Below are positions 7,365-16,825 of a stretch of DNA of 34,085 bases, piece by piece; within the stretch, counting starts at the first letter, position 1; each line of letters opens with the position of its first letter. The position numbers and the translations under genes are program-made. The notes below the pieces were generated by a model. That model had not been told where the DNA came from. It saw only the letters and a list, made by a program, of their open reading frames with translations, and did not search any database. The stretch comes from an uncultured Chryseobacterium sp. (lineage in GTDB: Bacteria > Bacteroidota > Bacteroidia > Flavobacteriales > Weeksellaceae). The DNA lies in assembly GCF_913776365.1 (NCBI RefSeq), contig NZ_CAJYMO010000136.1:1-34085 (forward strand), in the 5' to 3' direction.

Positions 7365-10025
7365 CTAATCCGCCAGGTTCGGTGACAGCCATTTTCTTGC
7401 TTCCTGAAGGGAAATTCCTTTCCTTGCGGAATAGTCTTTCAGCTGGTCTTCCGCGATTTTCCCCAATCCGAAATATTTGGCGTGCGGGCTTCCGAAATAA
7501 TATCCCGAGACTGAAGCCGTAGGGAACATGGCCAGGCTTTCCGTTAAGTAGACACCAATTTTTTCCTCTACTCCTAAAAGATCCCAGATGGCGTGTTTTT
7601 CCAGGTGATCCGGGCAGGCCGGATATCCAGGAGCCGGCCGGATTCCTTTGTATTTTTCGGCTATGAGCTCTTCATTGCTCAGGTTTTCCTGGTTGGCATA
7701 GCCCCAATATTCGGTCCTCACTTTTTTGTGGAGAAATTCAGCATAAGCTTCTGCAAAACGGTCGGCCAGCGCTTTTACCATGATGGCATTGTAATCGTCA
7801 TGGGCTTTTTCATATTCTTCCGCCAGCTCATCGGTACCAAAACCGGTAGTTACACAGAACGCTCCCATATAATCGGTCTTCCCGGAAGTCTGAGGCGCAA
7901 TAAAATCGCTCAGAGCCAGATAATCTTTTCCTTTGGAACGCTGGGCCTGCTGCCGGAGGGTAATGAACTTTACGTGCTGTTCTCCGTGTTCATCAAAGAT
8001 CAGAATATCATCCGTATCGGTAGCATTTGCCCTGAAAATACCGAAAATGGCTTTTGCCGTCAATAGCTTTTCATCCAGAATCCGTTTCAGGATCACCTGT
8101 GCATCCCTGAAAAGTTCTTTTGCCTGAGCCCCCACCACTTCATCCTCCAGGATATCCGGATATTTGCCATGCAGGTCCCAGCTCCTGAAGAACGGAGACC
8201 AGTCGATAAACGGCAGCAGCTCTTTAAGGTCCTGGCTTTCCACCACGGTTATCCCCAATTGGTTCGGACTAAAGATTTCTTCATTTTCCCAATCGATTTT
8301 ATATTTATTCTTGCGGGCTTCTCCGATGGGAACATAGTCTTTATCGACCTGCCGGTTCAGGAATTTTTCGCGGAAATCCGAATAATCGTTTTTCAGGTCT
8401 TCAACGTATTCTTTATTACGATCCCCCAACAATGAACTCACTACGTTTACGGCACGTGAGGCATCATTTACATGGACGACTGCGTTTTTATATTTAAGAT
8501 CGATCTTTACAGCCGTATGGGCTTTTGAAGTCGTGGCTCCCCCGATCAGCAGCGGGAAATTCAGGTTCTGTCTTTCCAGTTCGGAAGCAATATAAACCAT
8601 TTCATCCAGGCTAGGGGTAATCAGCCCGCTGAGTCCGATAACGTCAACCTGGTGTTCAATAGCCGCCTGGATGATTTTTTCAGCAGGAACCATTACCCCG
8701 AGGTCTACAATCTCATAGTTGTTACAGCCCAGCACCACGCTTACGATATTTTTTCCGATGTCGTGGACATCTCCTTTTACGGTAGCCATGAGGATTTTTC
8801 CATTGGCCGGACGGGTTCCGTCCTTTTCTGCTTCAATGAACGGCTGAAGATAGGCAACGGCTTTCTTCATGACCCGTGCCGATTTTACCACCTGCGGCAG
8901 AAACATCTTACCGCTTCCGAAGAGATCCCCGACAACGCCCATTCCGGTCATCAGGTTAACTTCAATCACATGCAGCGGCTTTTCTGCCTGCTGACGGGCT
9001 TCTTCCACATCTTCTTCAATAAAGCGGTCGATTCCCTTTACCAGAGAATGGGTAATCCTTTCCTGCAAAGATTTGGTTCGCCATTCAAGTTCTTCAACTT
9101 TTTCCTTCTTGACGGATTTATGCTTTTCAGAATACTCCAGCAGCCTTTCGGTAGCATCTTCCCTTTTATCTAGGATTACATCCTCTACCAGTTCCAGAAG
9201 CTCTTTGTTGATTTCATCGTACACTTCAAGCATGGCCGGATTTACGATCCCCATATTCATTCCCGCCTGAATCGCATGATACAGAAATACCGAGTGCATG
9301 GCCTCCCTTACCGTATCATTTCCCCGGAAGGAAAAGGAAACATTGCTTACCCCGCCGCTTACTGATGCATAGGGTAAATTCTGGCGAACCCAGCGTGTTG
9401 CCTCAATGAAATCGATGGCATTCCTGCGGTGTTCATCCATTCCTGTTGCTACAGGAAATATATTCAAATCGAAAATGATATCTTCTGCCGGGAAATTGAG
9501 CCGGTTTACCAAAATATCATAAGAACGTTTTGAGATTTCGATTCTTCTTTCGTAAGTATCCGCCTGCCCGACTTCATCGAAAGCCATAACAATTACAGCA
9601 GCTCCGTACCGCTTGATGGCTTTGGCCTGTTTAATAAATTCTTCCTCACCTCCTTTCAGGCTGATGGAGTTAACCACGCATTTTCCCTGTGCTACCTGCA
9701 ATCCGGCTTCGAGGATTTCCCATTTCGAGGAATCGATCATGAGCGGAATCCTTGAAATATCGGGCTCGGAAGCAATTAAATTCAAAAACCTGATCATGGA
9801 GGCTTTCCCGTCGATCAGTCCGTCATCAAAATTAACGTCCAGGATCTGGGCTCCTCCTTCCACCTGGTGACGCGCAATATCCAGTGCCTCACCGAATTTT
9901 TCTTCTTTTATTAATCGTAAAAATTTTTTTGACCCGGCAACATTGGTTCTTTCCCCAACGTTGATAAAATTACTTTCCGGTGTAATAATCAAAGGCTCCA
10001 GCCCCGATAATCTTAGATATTTCAT
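7365..10025 (-). CDS. metH: Methionine synthase, folate/B12/activation subunit
   Basis: This is the C-terminal three quarters of cobalamin-dependent methionine synthase as a separate 886-aa protein. The pterin-binding domain covers about residues 1-260 ([24 protein letters not shown]). The helical cap and cobalamin domain cover about 320-540, with the cobalt-ligating motif DVHDIG at 419-424 (His421) and the downstream [11 protein letters not shown]. The AdoMet activation domain runs from about 555 to the end ([27 protein letters not shown]). It lacks the homocysteine domain, which is encoded by the separate gene at 11189-12199. The ORF track starts at a TTG (10028), but an ATG three bases later gives the normal N-terminus [12 protein letters not shown] and I prefer it. 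The desaturase ends 7 bp upstream, which makes coupled transcription likely. Confidence 0.96.
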   Translation of the reverse strand: MKYLRLSGLEPLIITPESNFINVGERTNVAGSKKFLRLIKEEKFGEALDIARHQVEGGAQILDVNFDDGLIDGKASMIRFLNLIASEPDISRIPLMIDSSKWEILEAGLQVAQGKCVVNSISLKGGEEEFIKQAKAIKRYGAAVIVMAFDEVGQADTYERRIEISKRSYDILVNRLNFPAEDIIFDLNIFPVATGMDEHRRNAIDFIEATRWVRQNLPYASVSGGVSNVSFSFRGNDTVREAMHSVFLYHAIQAGMNMGIVNPAMLEVYDEINKELLELVEDVILDKREDATERLLEYSEKHKSVKKEKVEELEWRTKSLQERITHSLVKGIDRFIEEDVEEARQQAEKPLHVIEVNLMTGMGVVGDLFGSGKMFLPQVVKSARVMKKAVAYLQPFIEAEKDGTRPANGKILMATVKGDVHDIGKNIVSVVLGCNNYEIVDLGVMVPAEKIIQAAIEHQVDVIGLSGLITPSLDEMVYIASELERQNLNFPLLIGGATTSKAHTAVKIDLKYKNAVVHVNDASRAVNVVSSLLGDRNKEYVEDLKNDYSDFREKFLNRQVDKDYVPIGEARKNKYKIDWENEEIFSPNQLGITVVESQDLKELLPFIDWSPFFRSWDLHGKYPDILEDEVVGAQAKELFRDAQVILKRILDEKLLTAKAIFGIFRANATDTDDILIFDEHGEQHVKFITLRQQAQRSKGKDYLALSDFIAPQTSGKTDYMGAFCVTTGFGTDELAEEYEKAHDDYNAIMVKALADRFAEAYAEFLHKKVRTEYWGYANQENLSNEELIAEKYKGIRPAPGYPACPDHLEKHAIWDLLGVEEKIGVYLTESLAMFPTASVSGYYFGSPHAKYFGLGKIAEDQLKDYSARKGISLQEARKWLSPNLAD

Positions 10026-10032
10026 CAATTTT

Positions 10033-11124
10033 TTATTCTTCTAAAATATAGTATGCGTTATTCGCATTCTGCTTCAGCAAGTTCACATGCTTGCCCAGAG
10101 CAGTCGTTATGGGAAATCTTTTGTATGCAAGACCATGTTCTTTTGAAAAAGCTTCGATTTCCTCCGTAATCTCATTATAATACAGATAACTGTAATTCGG
10201 GAAAAGATGATGGGCGACGTGGAAATTGAAATTCCCCAGGACATTCCTGATCAACCAGTTGTTATTGGTGAGATCATTGGTGACTTCCAGCTGATGGCGG
10301 ATCCAGCTGAATGGCAGACCGTTCTTTTCATCCAGTTTCGGAAAAGCATTATCCGGCAGCGGATGCAGCGGCAGCAATACAAACAGTGCAAAAATGCTGG
10401 CTACAATAACCTGCAGGAACCATGCTCCCACCGCCAGCCCTACAGATACTTTAAAGAACAGTACCGGAATCCCGATCTGGTAGAAAAAGTAAAAAAGCTT
10501 AAAGGCAACCATTTTTATTTTCTCTTTTACCGGAATGGCACCCTGGGTCTTCAGGATGACACGGTCTTTATCGAAGAAATCCCTGAAATCCCTGATGAAC
10601 ATCCAGTTGAACAGATATAACGGATACACCAGGAAAAAAAACCGGTGCTGATGCTTCTGTATTCCCTTTGCTTTAATCCAGGGAACGATCAATAGCAGTC
10701 CGCTCTGCTCTATGTCAGTATCCCAACCGTCAACATTAGGGTAAGCATGATGACTCGCAATATGCCTCTTTTTCCAGATATAGGAATTGGCGCCCACAAA
10801 ATCAAAGATCTGCAGAACCGCCATATTCAGCTTTTTATTTTTAAAAATATTGTTATGGGCAGCTTCATGGATCAGGTTCAGGTAGATCAGCACCAATGAA
10901 ATCCCCATCAGCATGAAACTCAGGATATAAATCCAGGTGTTTTCTGCACTGATGAGTGCAAAAGCATACAGCCCGAAATAGAGCAAAGGCAAAATAATGG
11001 CTTTGAGCTGAATATACAGGTCCCTGTTTTCAGGAATGGCTTCTACACGTCGGTTCACTCTTTTTCTTAATTCATTAAATAGTTTCGCATCATCTGAATC
11101 TTTTAAATAAATAGGCTTTTCCAT
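10033..11124 (-). CDS. Membrane fatty acid desaturase
   Basis: This is an integral membrane di-iron desaturase or hydroxylase of the DesA type (363 aa) that would insert a double bond into an acyl chain using O2 and an electron donor. All three histidine boxes are present: HEAAH (86-90), HIASHH (121-126) and HVAHH (302-306), with QLEVTND before the third. Hydrophobic spans lie around 42-84, 145-180 and 205-255. There is no fused cytochrome b5 or ferredoxin domain, so an outside electron carrier is needed. The surprise is its position between the two halves of methionine synthase: 64 bp after metH1 and 7 bp before metH2 on the same strand. No methionine pathway step needs a desaturase. Acyl versus hydroxylase activity and regiospecificity cannot be read from the motifs. 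Confidence 0.9.
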   Translation of the reverse strand: MEKPIYLKDSDDAKLFNELRKRVNRRVEAIPENRDLYIQLKAIILPLLYFGLYAFALISAENTWIYILSFMLMGISLVLIYLNLIHEAAHNNIFKNKKLNMAVLQIFDFVGANSYIWKKRHIASHHAYPNVDGWDTDIEQSGLLLIVPWIKAKGIQKHQHRFFFLVYPLYLFNWMFIRDFRDFFDKDRVILKTQGAIPVKEKIKMVAFKLFYFFYQIGIPVLFFKVSVGLAVGAWFLQVIVASIFALFVLLPLHPLPDNAFPKLDEKNGLPFSWIRHQLEVTNDLTNNNWLIRNVLGNFNFHVAHHLFPNYSYLYYNEITEEIEAFSKEHGLAYKRFPITTALGKHVNLLKQNANNAYYILEE

Positions 11125-11188
11125 AGAAATTTGTTTGATGTATGTAGGGTTGATTGATTATTTAACCGTTCACTTCATCAAACAAAAA

Positions 11189-12199
11189 TCATACAAACGT
11201 CTTTACTTTTCTAGGGCTGTAATTTTTCACCAGTTCAGCTATGGCGCGGATGTGCTCCGGTGTCGTACCACAGCATCCGCCGATAATATTGATCAGACCT
11301 TTTTCGGCATATTCACGGATCTGTTCGGCCATAAATTCCGGTGATTCATCGTATTGCCCGAAAGCATTCGGCAGGCCGGCATTCGGATAAGCGGAAACAT
11401 GGAATTCCGAATTGTGGGCCAGCGTTTCCAGGTAAGGAGTCAGCTGACTGGCTCCCAGGGCGCAATTAAAACCTACGCTCAGCAGATTCAGGTGCGAAAC
11501 CGAGATGAGAAAAGCCTCCGCGGTCTGCCCGCTCAGCGTTCTTCCTGAGGCATCGGTGATGGTTCCTGAAACCATAATCGGGATCCGGAGTCCTCTTTCG
11601 TCCTGAAGTTCGTCGATCGCAAAAAGTGCGGCCTTGGCATTTAAAGTATCGAAAATTGTTTCTACTAGCAGGATATCAGAACCACCGTCCAGCAAAGCTT
11701 CACACTGCTGTTTATAGGCAACCCGCAATTCTTCGAAAGTAATGGCCCTGTAGCCGGGATCATTCACATCCGGGCTCAGGCTTGCCGTCCTGTTGGTGGG
11801 ACCAATGGAGCCGGCAACAAATCTCGGTTTGTCAGGATTTTTAGCGGTATATTCATCACAGGCTTTTCTAGCGATTTTTGCCGATTCATAGTTTAAATCA
11901 TACACCAGGTCTTCCATGTGGTAGTCTGCCATCGCAATCGTAGTTCCCGAAAAGGTATTGGTTTCGATAATATCGGCTCCGGCTTCCAGGTATTTCTTAT
12001 GCACTTCTTCAATGGCATGGGGTTGGGTAAGGGACAACAGATCATTGTTTCCCTTTACCGGGTATTCCCAGTTTTTGAAACGCTCGCCGCGGTAGTCTTC
12101 TTCTTCAAATTTGTACCGTTGAAGCATGGTGCCCATGGCTCCGTCCAGAATTAAAATTCTTTCCGATAAAGCTTTATATAGTTGTTCTGAGTTTTTCAT
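11189..12199 (-). CDS. metH: Methionine synthase, homocysteine-binding subunit
   Basis: This 336-aa protein is the homocysteine S-methyltransferase barrel of MetH encoded alone. It binds homocysteine through zinc. The three zinc cysteines are in place: Cys246 in GFNCALG and Cys309-Cys310 in [13 protein letters not shown]. Other family marks are DGAMGTMLQ (19-27), [12 protein letters not shown] (75-86), VAGSIGPTN (128-136) and [11 protein letters not shown]. It should act with the folate/B12 subunit encoded downstream, past the desaturase. Splitting MetH this way is known in Bacteroidetes, so it is not a frameshift: both ORFs have full domain boundaries and good starts. A RAYT with repeats lies directly upstream. 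Confidence 0.95.
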   Translation of the reverse strand: MKNSEQLYKALSERILILDGAMGTMLQRYKFEEEDYRGERFKNWEYPVKGNNDLLSLTQPHAIEEVHKKYLEAGADIIETNTFSGTTIAMADYHMEDLVYDLNYESAKIARKACDEYTAKNPDKPRFVAGSIGPTNRTASLSPDVNDPGYRAITFEELRVAYKQQCEALLDGGSDILLVETIFDTLNAKAALFAIDELQDERGLRIPIMVSGTITDASGRTLSGQTAEAFLISVSHLNLLSVGFNCALGASQLTPYLETLAHNSEFHVSAYPNAGLPNAFGQYDESPEFMAEQIREYAEKGLINIIGGCCGTTPEHIRAIAELVKNYSPRKVKTFV

Positions 12200-12212
12200 T
12201 CCTTTAATTTTT

Positions 12213-12294
12213 GCCCTGAAAGGGCTGTATCATTAGCATTGGGTAAAGCCCAATGTTTAATTATTCATCTGTCATTCTTAAGCCCTGAAAGGGC
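12213..12294. repeat. REP-like hairpins on the 3' side of the RAYT
   Basis: Three hairpins follow the transposase stop: two identical GCCCTGAAAGGGC copies (12213-12225 and 12282-12294) and between them CATTGGG-taaag-CCCAATG (12237-12255). The same CCTGAAAGGG core, in the opposite orientation, ends the direct repeats on the other side of the gene. This arrangement is typical of REP sequences flanking their own tyrosine transposase. Confidence 0.75.
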
Positions 12295-12301
12295 GAGATC
12301 A

Positions 12302-12754
12302 TTAATCCCACACATATTCTTCATTATATTCCATCCTGTATTTATTTAAAAAAGCCCTGTATTCCTCCTGGAAACTTTTTACTTTGTGATGCTCTTCCTG
12401 TCTCTGAATATAATCTGTAACAATGTCAATTTCCGTAGGGTTCACTGAAAATACGCCATAACCGCTTTGCCAATAGAAAGAAGAGAATTTCACATCTTTG
12501 GTTTTCATCCATTTGGATGAAGAAGACTTTAATTCTTCCAATAATTTAATCAAAGTAATTTTCTTTGATAACAAACATAAAATATGAATATGGTCCTTAT
12601 AGCCCCCAACCTGGATCGGATTGCATTCCAAATTTTTACATATGCCGCCTAAGTAGTTAAACAGTTCCTCCTTAATATCATCAGAAATAAGAGGTTTTCT
12701 GTTTTTTGTACTGAATACGATATGGATATAAATTTTATTCAGAGATTGTGGCAT
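12302..12754 (-). CDS. IS200-type REP-associated tyrosine transposase (RAYT)
   Basis: This 150-aa protein belongs to the Y1 transposase superfamily of HUH single-strand nucleases. The opening IYIHIVFSTKNRKPLI is the usual family start. The HUH metal-binding motif is DHIHIL (about 54-59), and the probable catalytic tyrosine is in DIVTDYIQRQEEHH near residue 132. It is full length with no frameshift, so it may be active. There are hairpins on both sides (12213-12294 and 12767-12895) and no partner tnpB, which argues for a domesticated RAYT rather than a classical IS200/IS605 element. It sits within the methionine cluster, between the metZ-like gene and metH1, in the same orientation as its neighbours. 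Confidence 0.9.
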   Translation of the reverse strand: MPQSLNKIYIHIVFSTKNRKPLISDDIKEELFNYLGGICKNLECNPIQVGGYKDHIHILCLLSKKITLIKLLEELKSSSSKWMKTKDVKFSSFYWQSGYGVFSVNPTEIDIVTDYIQRQEEHHKVKSFQEEYRAFLNKYRMEYNEEYVWD

Positions 12755-12766
12755 GTTCTAATTTTT

Positions 12767-12895
12767 ATTTTATACCTACGGCTACACCATAGGCTGGTGA
12801 TTTCACCTTTTCAGGGCTTTGCTTCTTTACATTTTATTTTATACCTACGGTTATTCCGCAGGCTGTTGATTCCGCCCTTTCAGGGCTGGTTATTG
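12767..12895. repeat. Two direct repeats on the 5' side of the RAYT
   Basis: Two copies, starting at 12767 and 12836 (69 bp apart), share ATTTTATACCTACGG at the front, AGGCTG in the middle and TTTCAGGGCT at the back. Within each, a small inverted repeat differs in sequence but keeps pairing (CCTACGG with CCGCAGG in the second). The CAGGGCT end corresponds to the hairpin found on the other side of the transposase. Confidence 0.8.
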
Positions 12896-12897
12896 AA

Positions 12898-14058
12898 TTA
12901 ATCCAGTGCCTGTTTCAGATCCGCAATGATATCGTCCACGTGCTCCAGGCCTACGGAGCAGCGGACCAGGCCTGCTGTAATTCCCACCTCGTTCCGTTCC
13001 TCATCCGTCAGTTTGGAATGGGTAGTTGAGGCAGGATGCGTTACGATGGTCCGGGTATCTCCCAGATTGGCAGAAAGCGAGCACATTTTAATCTGATTCA
13101 AGAAATTCCTCCCGCCTTCAATGCCGCCTTTGATTTCGAAGGCCACAATATTTCCACCCAGTCTCATCTGTTTTTTGGCAATTTCATAGCTCGGATGAGA
13201 TTTCAGGAACGGATATTTCACCAATTCCACCTTCGGATGGCTCTCTAAAAACTCAGCTACCTTCAGGGCATTTTCGCAATGTTTTTCCACCCGTACGGCA
13301 AGGGTTTCAAGACTTTTGGAAAGCACCCAGGCATTGAAAGGAGACATCGCCGGTCCTGTATTCCTTGCGAAGAGATAGATTTCCCGGATCAGGTCTTCCC
13401 TGCCGACTGCTACGCCGCCCAGCACCCTGCCCTGCCCATCAATCAGTTTCGTTGCGGAATGCACTACGATATCGGCACCGTATTTTACCGGCTGCTGCAG
13501 ATAGGGGGTTGCAAAGCAATTATCCACAATGAAGATGAGGTTGTGCTTCTTCGCGATCTGTCCGAAAAACTCCAGGTCCAGTACCTCGATTGCCGGATTG
13601 GTAGGTGTTTCCAGGTAGAGTATCTTTGTATTGGGCCGGATATGCTGCTCCACGTTTCCGGCATCTTCCGCCTTGAAATACGTGGTTTCAATATTCCATT
13701 TCGGAAAATATTTGGTAAACAGCGTATGGGTAGACCCGAATACCGACTGGCAGCTCACCACGTGATCGCCGGCATTCAGCAGGGTGGCGAAGGTGGAATA
13801 AATAGCAGCCATTCCCGTAGCAAAAGCATATCCGGCCTCAGCGCCTTCCATTTTCGTAATTTTTTCAGTGAATTCCGTAACGTTCGGATTGGAAAACCGG
13901 CTGTACAGGTTTTTTGTTTTTTCTTCCGCAAAGCTGGCCCGCATATCTTCCGCATCTTCAAATACGAAACTCGAAGTCAGGAAAAGCGGCGTCGAATGCT
14001 CATCAAACTGAGTTCTCTCCGTCTGAGTTCTTATGGCAAGGGTTTCAAAATTTTCCAT
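12898..14058 (-). CDS. metZ: O-acyl-homoserine sulfhydrylase (MetZ/MetB family)
   Basis: This PLP-dependent trans-sulfuration family enzyme most likely makes homocysteine from an activated homoserine plus sulfide. The 386-aa length is normal. PLP-site elements are TGMAAI (81-86), NPTTP-like LETPTNP (149-155), VDNCFATPYLQQP (178-190) and the Schiff-base lysine Lys204 in HSATKLIDGQG. The N-terminus ETLAIRTQTERTQFDEHSTPLFLTSS with its short lead resembles the MetZ (O-succinylhomoserine) group. The upstream acyltransferase looks like the acetyl-type MetX, so the natural substrate could be O-acetylhomoserine. It is the third gene after the SAM riboswitch. A 222-bp repeat region separates it from the homoserine dehydrogenase. 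Confidence 0.9.
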   Translation of the reverse strand: MENFETLAIRTQTERTQFDEHSTPLFLTSSFVFEDAEDMRASFAEEKTKNLYSRFSNPNVTEFTEKITKMEGAEAGYAFATGMAAIYSTFATLLNAGDHVVSCQSVFGSTHTLFTKYFPKWNIETTYFKAEDAGNVEQHIRPNTKILYLETPTNPAIEVLDLEFFGQIAKKHNLIFIVDNCFATPYLQQPVKYGADIVVHSATKLIDGQGRVLGGVAVGREDLIREIYLFARNTGPAMSPFNAWVLSKSLETLAVRVEKHCENALKVAEFLESHPKVELVKYPFLKSHPSYEIAKKQMRLGGNIVAFEIKGGIEGGRNFLNQIKMCSLSANLGDTRTIVTHPASTTHSKLTDEERNEVGITAGLVRCSVGLEHVDDIIADLKQALD

Positions 14059-14075
14059 ATTCTATTTAAATTTAC

Positions 14076-14163
14076 CAATGCAGCAGTGACCAATTTATCA
14101 ATGTATCAATATAGCAGTGTACCAATGTTTTAATGCCTCAGTGTATTGATGATCCAATGAGGA
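14076..14163 (-). repeat. Degenerate 8-bp tandem array, reverse orientation
   Basis: About eleven 8-bp units, such as CAATGTAT, CAATATAG and CAATGTTT, keep a strict 8-bp period. Read on the minus strand they match the CATTGnTA-type units at 14213-14276 and 24715-24802. The array fills half of the gap between the metZ-like gene and the homoserine dehydrogenase. Confidence 0.75.
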
Positions 14164-14212
14164 GTATATTTAATTTACACTGAGCCCATATCATATACTT
14201 CCCCGTTTGCAG

Positions 14213-14276
14213 ATTGCTATATTGTTCTATTGATATATTATTACATTGTTAGATTGTTATATTATTATATTGTATA
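14213..14276 (+). repeat. 8-bp tandem array, ATTGnTAn units
   Basis: Eight units in exact register (ATTGCTAT, ATTGTTCT, ATTGATAT, ATTATTAC, ATTGTTAG, ATTGTTAT, ATTATTAT, ATTGTATA) end four bases before the stop codon of the dehydrogenase gene. It is inverted relative to the array at 14076-14163, with a 49-bp core between them. Confidence 0.85.
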
Positions 14277-14280
14277 TTAA

Positions 14281-15828
14281 TTATTTCGTTTCACTCAGTC
14301 TTAATATATCGCCGAATACGCCTCTGGCCGTCACTTTCGCCCCGGCTCCGGCACCCATGATGACGATCGGGTTTTCACCGTAGCTTTCAGTGTAAATTTC
14401 GAAGATAGAATCTGAGCCTTTCAATTGCCCTAAAGCAGATCCTGCAGGGACCGAGATCAGGTTTACATCCAGTTCGCCCTTGTCTTTCTGCAAATCTCCG
14501 TGAAGGTCCCCGACATATCTCAGCACATGACCGGGTTCCTGATTCTCTTTAAGCTCCTGATATTGACCATCCAGTTCTTCCAGCCTCGACAGGAATTCCG
14601 CTCTGGAGACGGAAAGCAGCGGATCCGGAACGAGGTTCTGTATTCTGATATCTTTAAATTCATTGATGAGATCCAGTTCCCGGGCGAGGATAAGGAGTTT
14701 CCTGGCCACGTCATTTCCGGAGAGGTCTTCCCTGGGATCAGGTTCGGTATACCCTTTTTCCAGTGCTTCGTTGATAATGACCGAGAATTTATCATCCCGT
14801 AAGGAAAAATTGTTGAAAACATAGCTCAGCGTTCCCGAAAACACGCCTTTGATCCGGGTAATATTTTCCCCTGAAAGATGGAGGAGCTTGATGGTATCAA
14901 TCAGCGGCAAACCTGCTCCGACATTGGTTTCATAAAGGTACCGGCGGTTGTTTTTGTTCAACGTATATCTTAGTTTACGGTATTCTTCAATGGGCAGCGT
15001 ATTAAATATCTTGTTGGAAGACACCAGGTCAAAGCCGTTTTCGGCCAGTGTATGGTAATTTTTAACGAACTCTGTGCTGGCGGTGTTGTCCACTACAATC
15101 AGGTTTTCCAGCTGATTTGCTTTCGAGAAATGAATCAGTGCCTCCACATGGGACGGGTGTTCTGCTGCTTCCACCTCATCCTTCCAGCTGTTTCCGAACC
15201 CTTTTTTATTGAAAGCTATTTTCCTTGAATTGGCAACAGCAACTACTTTCAGGTCCACTTTCTTCCTTCTCTTGATCTCTTCAGAAGAGGCAAGCACCTG
15301 CTCAATCAGGGTTTTTCCAACGTTTCCGTGACCGATGATTGCCAGATGTACTGTTTTCGGTTTTTTTGATATTTCGGATTCGATGATGTTTTTCGCTTTT
15401 TCGTCCTGGGATGACGTTACTACGATGTTCACCCTTTTTTCGGCTGCATTCTGGTTAAGCAACAACGGAAATACATTGTTCCTTGCCAGTTCCGAAAGGA
15501 TTTTATTAAAATCATCAGTAACAAAACCCAGTACCGAAACATTATTGATGCTGTAGATCTGGGACACTTTCCCGGATTTCCGTTCAGTTTCAAATTCATC
15601 GATCAGGCAGTTCACGGCTTTCTCAGAGTCTTTTTCCTGTACCAGAATGGAAAGCCCGTTCTCAATGGCCTGCTGGGAAATAACACCCACACTGATGCGC
15701 GCCAGCGTAAGGGCTTTAAAAATACGGCCGTCTATCCCTATTTCACCCAGGAAATCTTCGCCTTCAAATTTGATGATAGACCGGTGCTTTAAAAATTTTA
15801 TTTCGTGTATATTGTTTTTTGTATTCAT
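14281..15828 (-). CDS. Homoserine dehydrogenase with N-terminal ACT domains
   Basis: The enzyme reduces aspartate semialdehyde to homoserine, the branch point for threonine and methionine. The 515-aa protein has two parts. Residues 1-155 match the tandem ACT regulatory region of ThrA-type aspartokinase/homoserine dehydrogenases (GEIGIDGRIFKALTLARISV, then a second ACT around 95-150). Residues 160-515 are the dehydrogenase: the NAD(P)-binding motif is GHGNVG (166-171), followed by VVDNTAS, the substrate loop NVGAGLPLIDT, GTLSYVFNNF and TEPDPREDLSGNDVARK. The aspartokinase domain that normally precedes the ACT pair is missing, and no ORF upstream supplies it. The protein is intact and starts with ATG. 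It lies 58 bp after the metX-like gene. ACT domains suggest allosteric control by threonine or another amino acid. Confidence 0.93.
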   Translation of the reverse strand: MNTKNNIHEIKFLKHRSIIKFEGEDFLGEIGIDGRIFKALTLARISVGVISQQAIENGLSILVQEKDSEKAVNCLIDEFETERKSGKVSQIYSINNVSVLGFVTDDFNKILSELARNNVFPLLLNQNAAEKRVNIVVTSSQDEKAKNIIESEISKKPKTVHLAIIGHGNVGKTLIEQVLASSEEIKRRKKVDLKVVAVANSRKIAFNKKGFGNSWKDEVEAAEHPSHVEALIHFSKANQLENLIVVDNTASTEFVKNYHTLAENGFDLVSSNKIFNTLPIEEYRKLRYTLNKNNRRYLYETNVGAGLPLIDTIKLLHLSGENITRIKGVFSGTLSYVFNNFSLRDDKFSVIINEALEKGYTEPDPREDLSGNDVARKLLILARELDLINEFKDIRIQNLVPDPLLSVSRAEFLSRLEELDGQYQELKENQEPGHVLRYVGDLHGDLQKDKGELDVNLISVPAGSALGQLKGSDSIFEIYTESYGENPIVIMGAGAGAKVTARGVFGDILRLSETK

Positions 15829-15886
15829 TGTTTTACGTATTTAATCTGATATTTTAGCAAGGTGAAATTCTGCAGCATTTCTTCTT

Positions 15887-16825
15887 CTATAAAATATTCC
15901 TGATGATGGTATTTAATTGTTCGTATTCCATTAAAAAAGCATCATGGCCATGAACAGACCTGATCTCGTGGTAGAAGACATCAGCTTTTTCTTCTGCCAG
16001 TCTTTCATAGCACATCCGGATTTCCGGAGCCGGAAAAAAAAGATCCGTATCCACTGAGACCAGATGTATTTCTGCTTTGATACAGTTCAGGGTCTTTTCG
16101 CCGGTATTGATGTTCATCAGAAGATGGTTCATGAGCCGGTAAGCCTGTACGGCAAACCTTTCATTCAGGGCATTTCCATGGTACACAAGCCAGTCTTCGG
16201 ATTCCAGCCGCCCTTTTTCATTATTGTACCGGTTCCGGAACCTTTGGTTAAGGGATTCGGGAGTTCTGTAGCAAAGCATGGCATGGATGCGTGCTTTCTG
16301 CAGCGGCTGATCGTGTTGTTGCAATAAAAATTTCTGGACAAGGCACTGTGCATGGAGCCAGTCGTGTGTTCTGTAATCACAGGCAATGGGAATGAAAATG
16401 CTGGCAAGTTCCGGGGCCCGGGACAGCATTTCCCAGCCGATCCCTCCGCCCAGCGATCCTCCGATCAGGGCATGAACCTTCCCGATGCTGAGGCATTCCA
16501 GGCCTTTCAGGAAAATGGAGGCCATATCTGCCGGGGTAAAGTCTTCGTATTGTTCCCACAGGAGCCCGTCATACCCGTTTCCGGGAATATTGAAGCACAG
16601 AACGGTATATTTCCGGGTATCGATGGTTTTACCATCACCGATCAGCTGTTGCCACCATCCTTTTTCACCGGCTACATCTGAATTTCCGGTTAAGGCATGG
16701 TTCACCAAGACAACGGGGGCAGAAAAAAGAGCTTTCCCGAACAACTGATAGCTTAACGGGATGCTGTATTCCTTACCGGAACGGGTGGTATACGAAAAAT
16801 GGATATGTTTAAGTTCTGTCTTCAA
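15887..16825 (-). CDS. metX: Homoserine O-acetyltransferase-like alpha/beta hydrolase
   Basis: This 312-aa alpha/beta-hydrolase would activate homoserine with an acyl group (probably acetyl-CoA), committing it to methionine. The MetX-like oxyanion region is VLVNHALTGNSDVAG (40-52), with GWWQQLIGDGKTIDT just after. The nucleophile is Ser124 in IGGSLGGG. The acid is likely in SVDTDLFF and the base is the His in VHGHDAF. The protein is shorter than classic MetX (about 350-380 aa) and lacks the usual GGCxGSTGP segment; NIPGNGYDG stands in its place. The start is TTG in the track, and no in-frame ATG exists nearby, so a non-ATG start is likely. It is the first gene after a SAM-I riboswitch, which supports its methionine role. 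Confidence 0.88.
   Translation of the reverse strand: MKTELKHIHFSYTTRSGKEYSIPLSYQLFGKALFSAPVVLVNHALTGNSDVAGEKGWWQQLIGDGKTIDTRKYTVLCFNIPGNGYDGLLWEQYEDFTPADMASIFLKGLECLSIGKVHALIGGSLGGGIGWEMLSRAPELASIFIPIACDYRTHDWLHAQCLVQKFLLQQHDQPLQKARIHAMLCYRTPESLNQRFRNRYNNEKGRLESEDWLVYHGNALNERFAVQAYRLMNHLLMNINTGEKTLNCIKAEIHLVSVDTDLFFPAPEIRMCYERLAEEKADVFYHEIRSVHGHDAFLMEYEQLNTIIRNIL

Noticed and set aside
7365-12199. metH as a frameshifted pseudogene
   Set aside because: Both halves have complete domains and good starts, with a full desaturase between; split MetH is a known Bacteroidetes arrangement.
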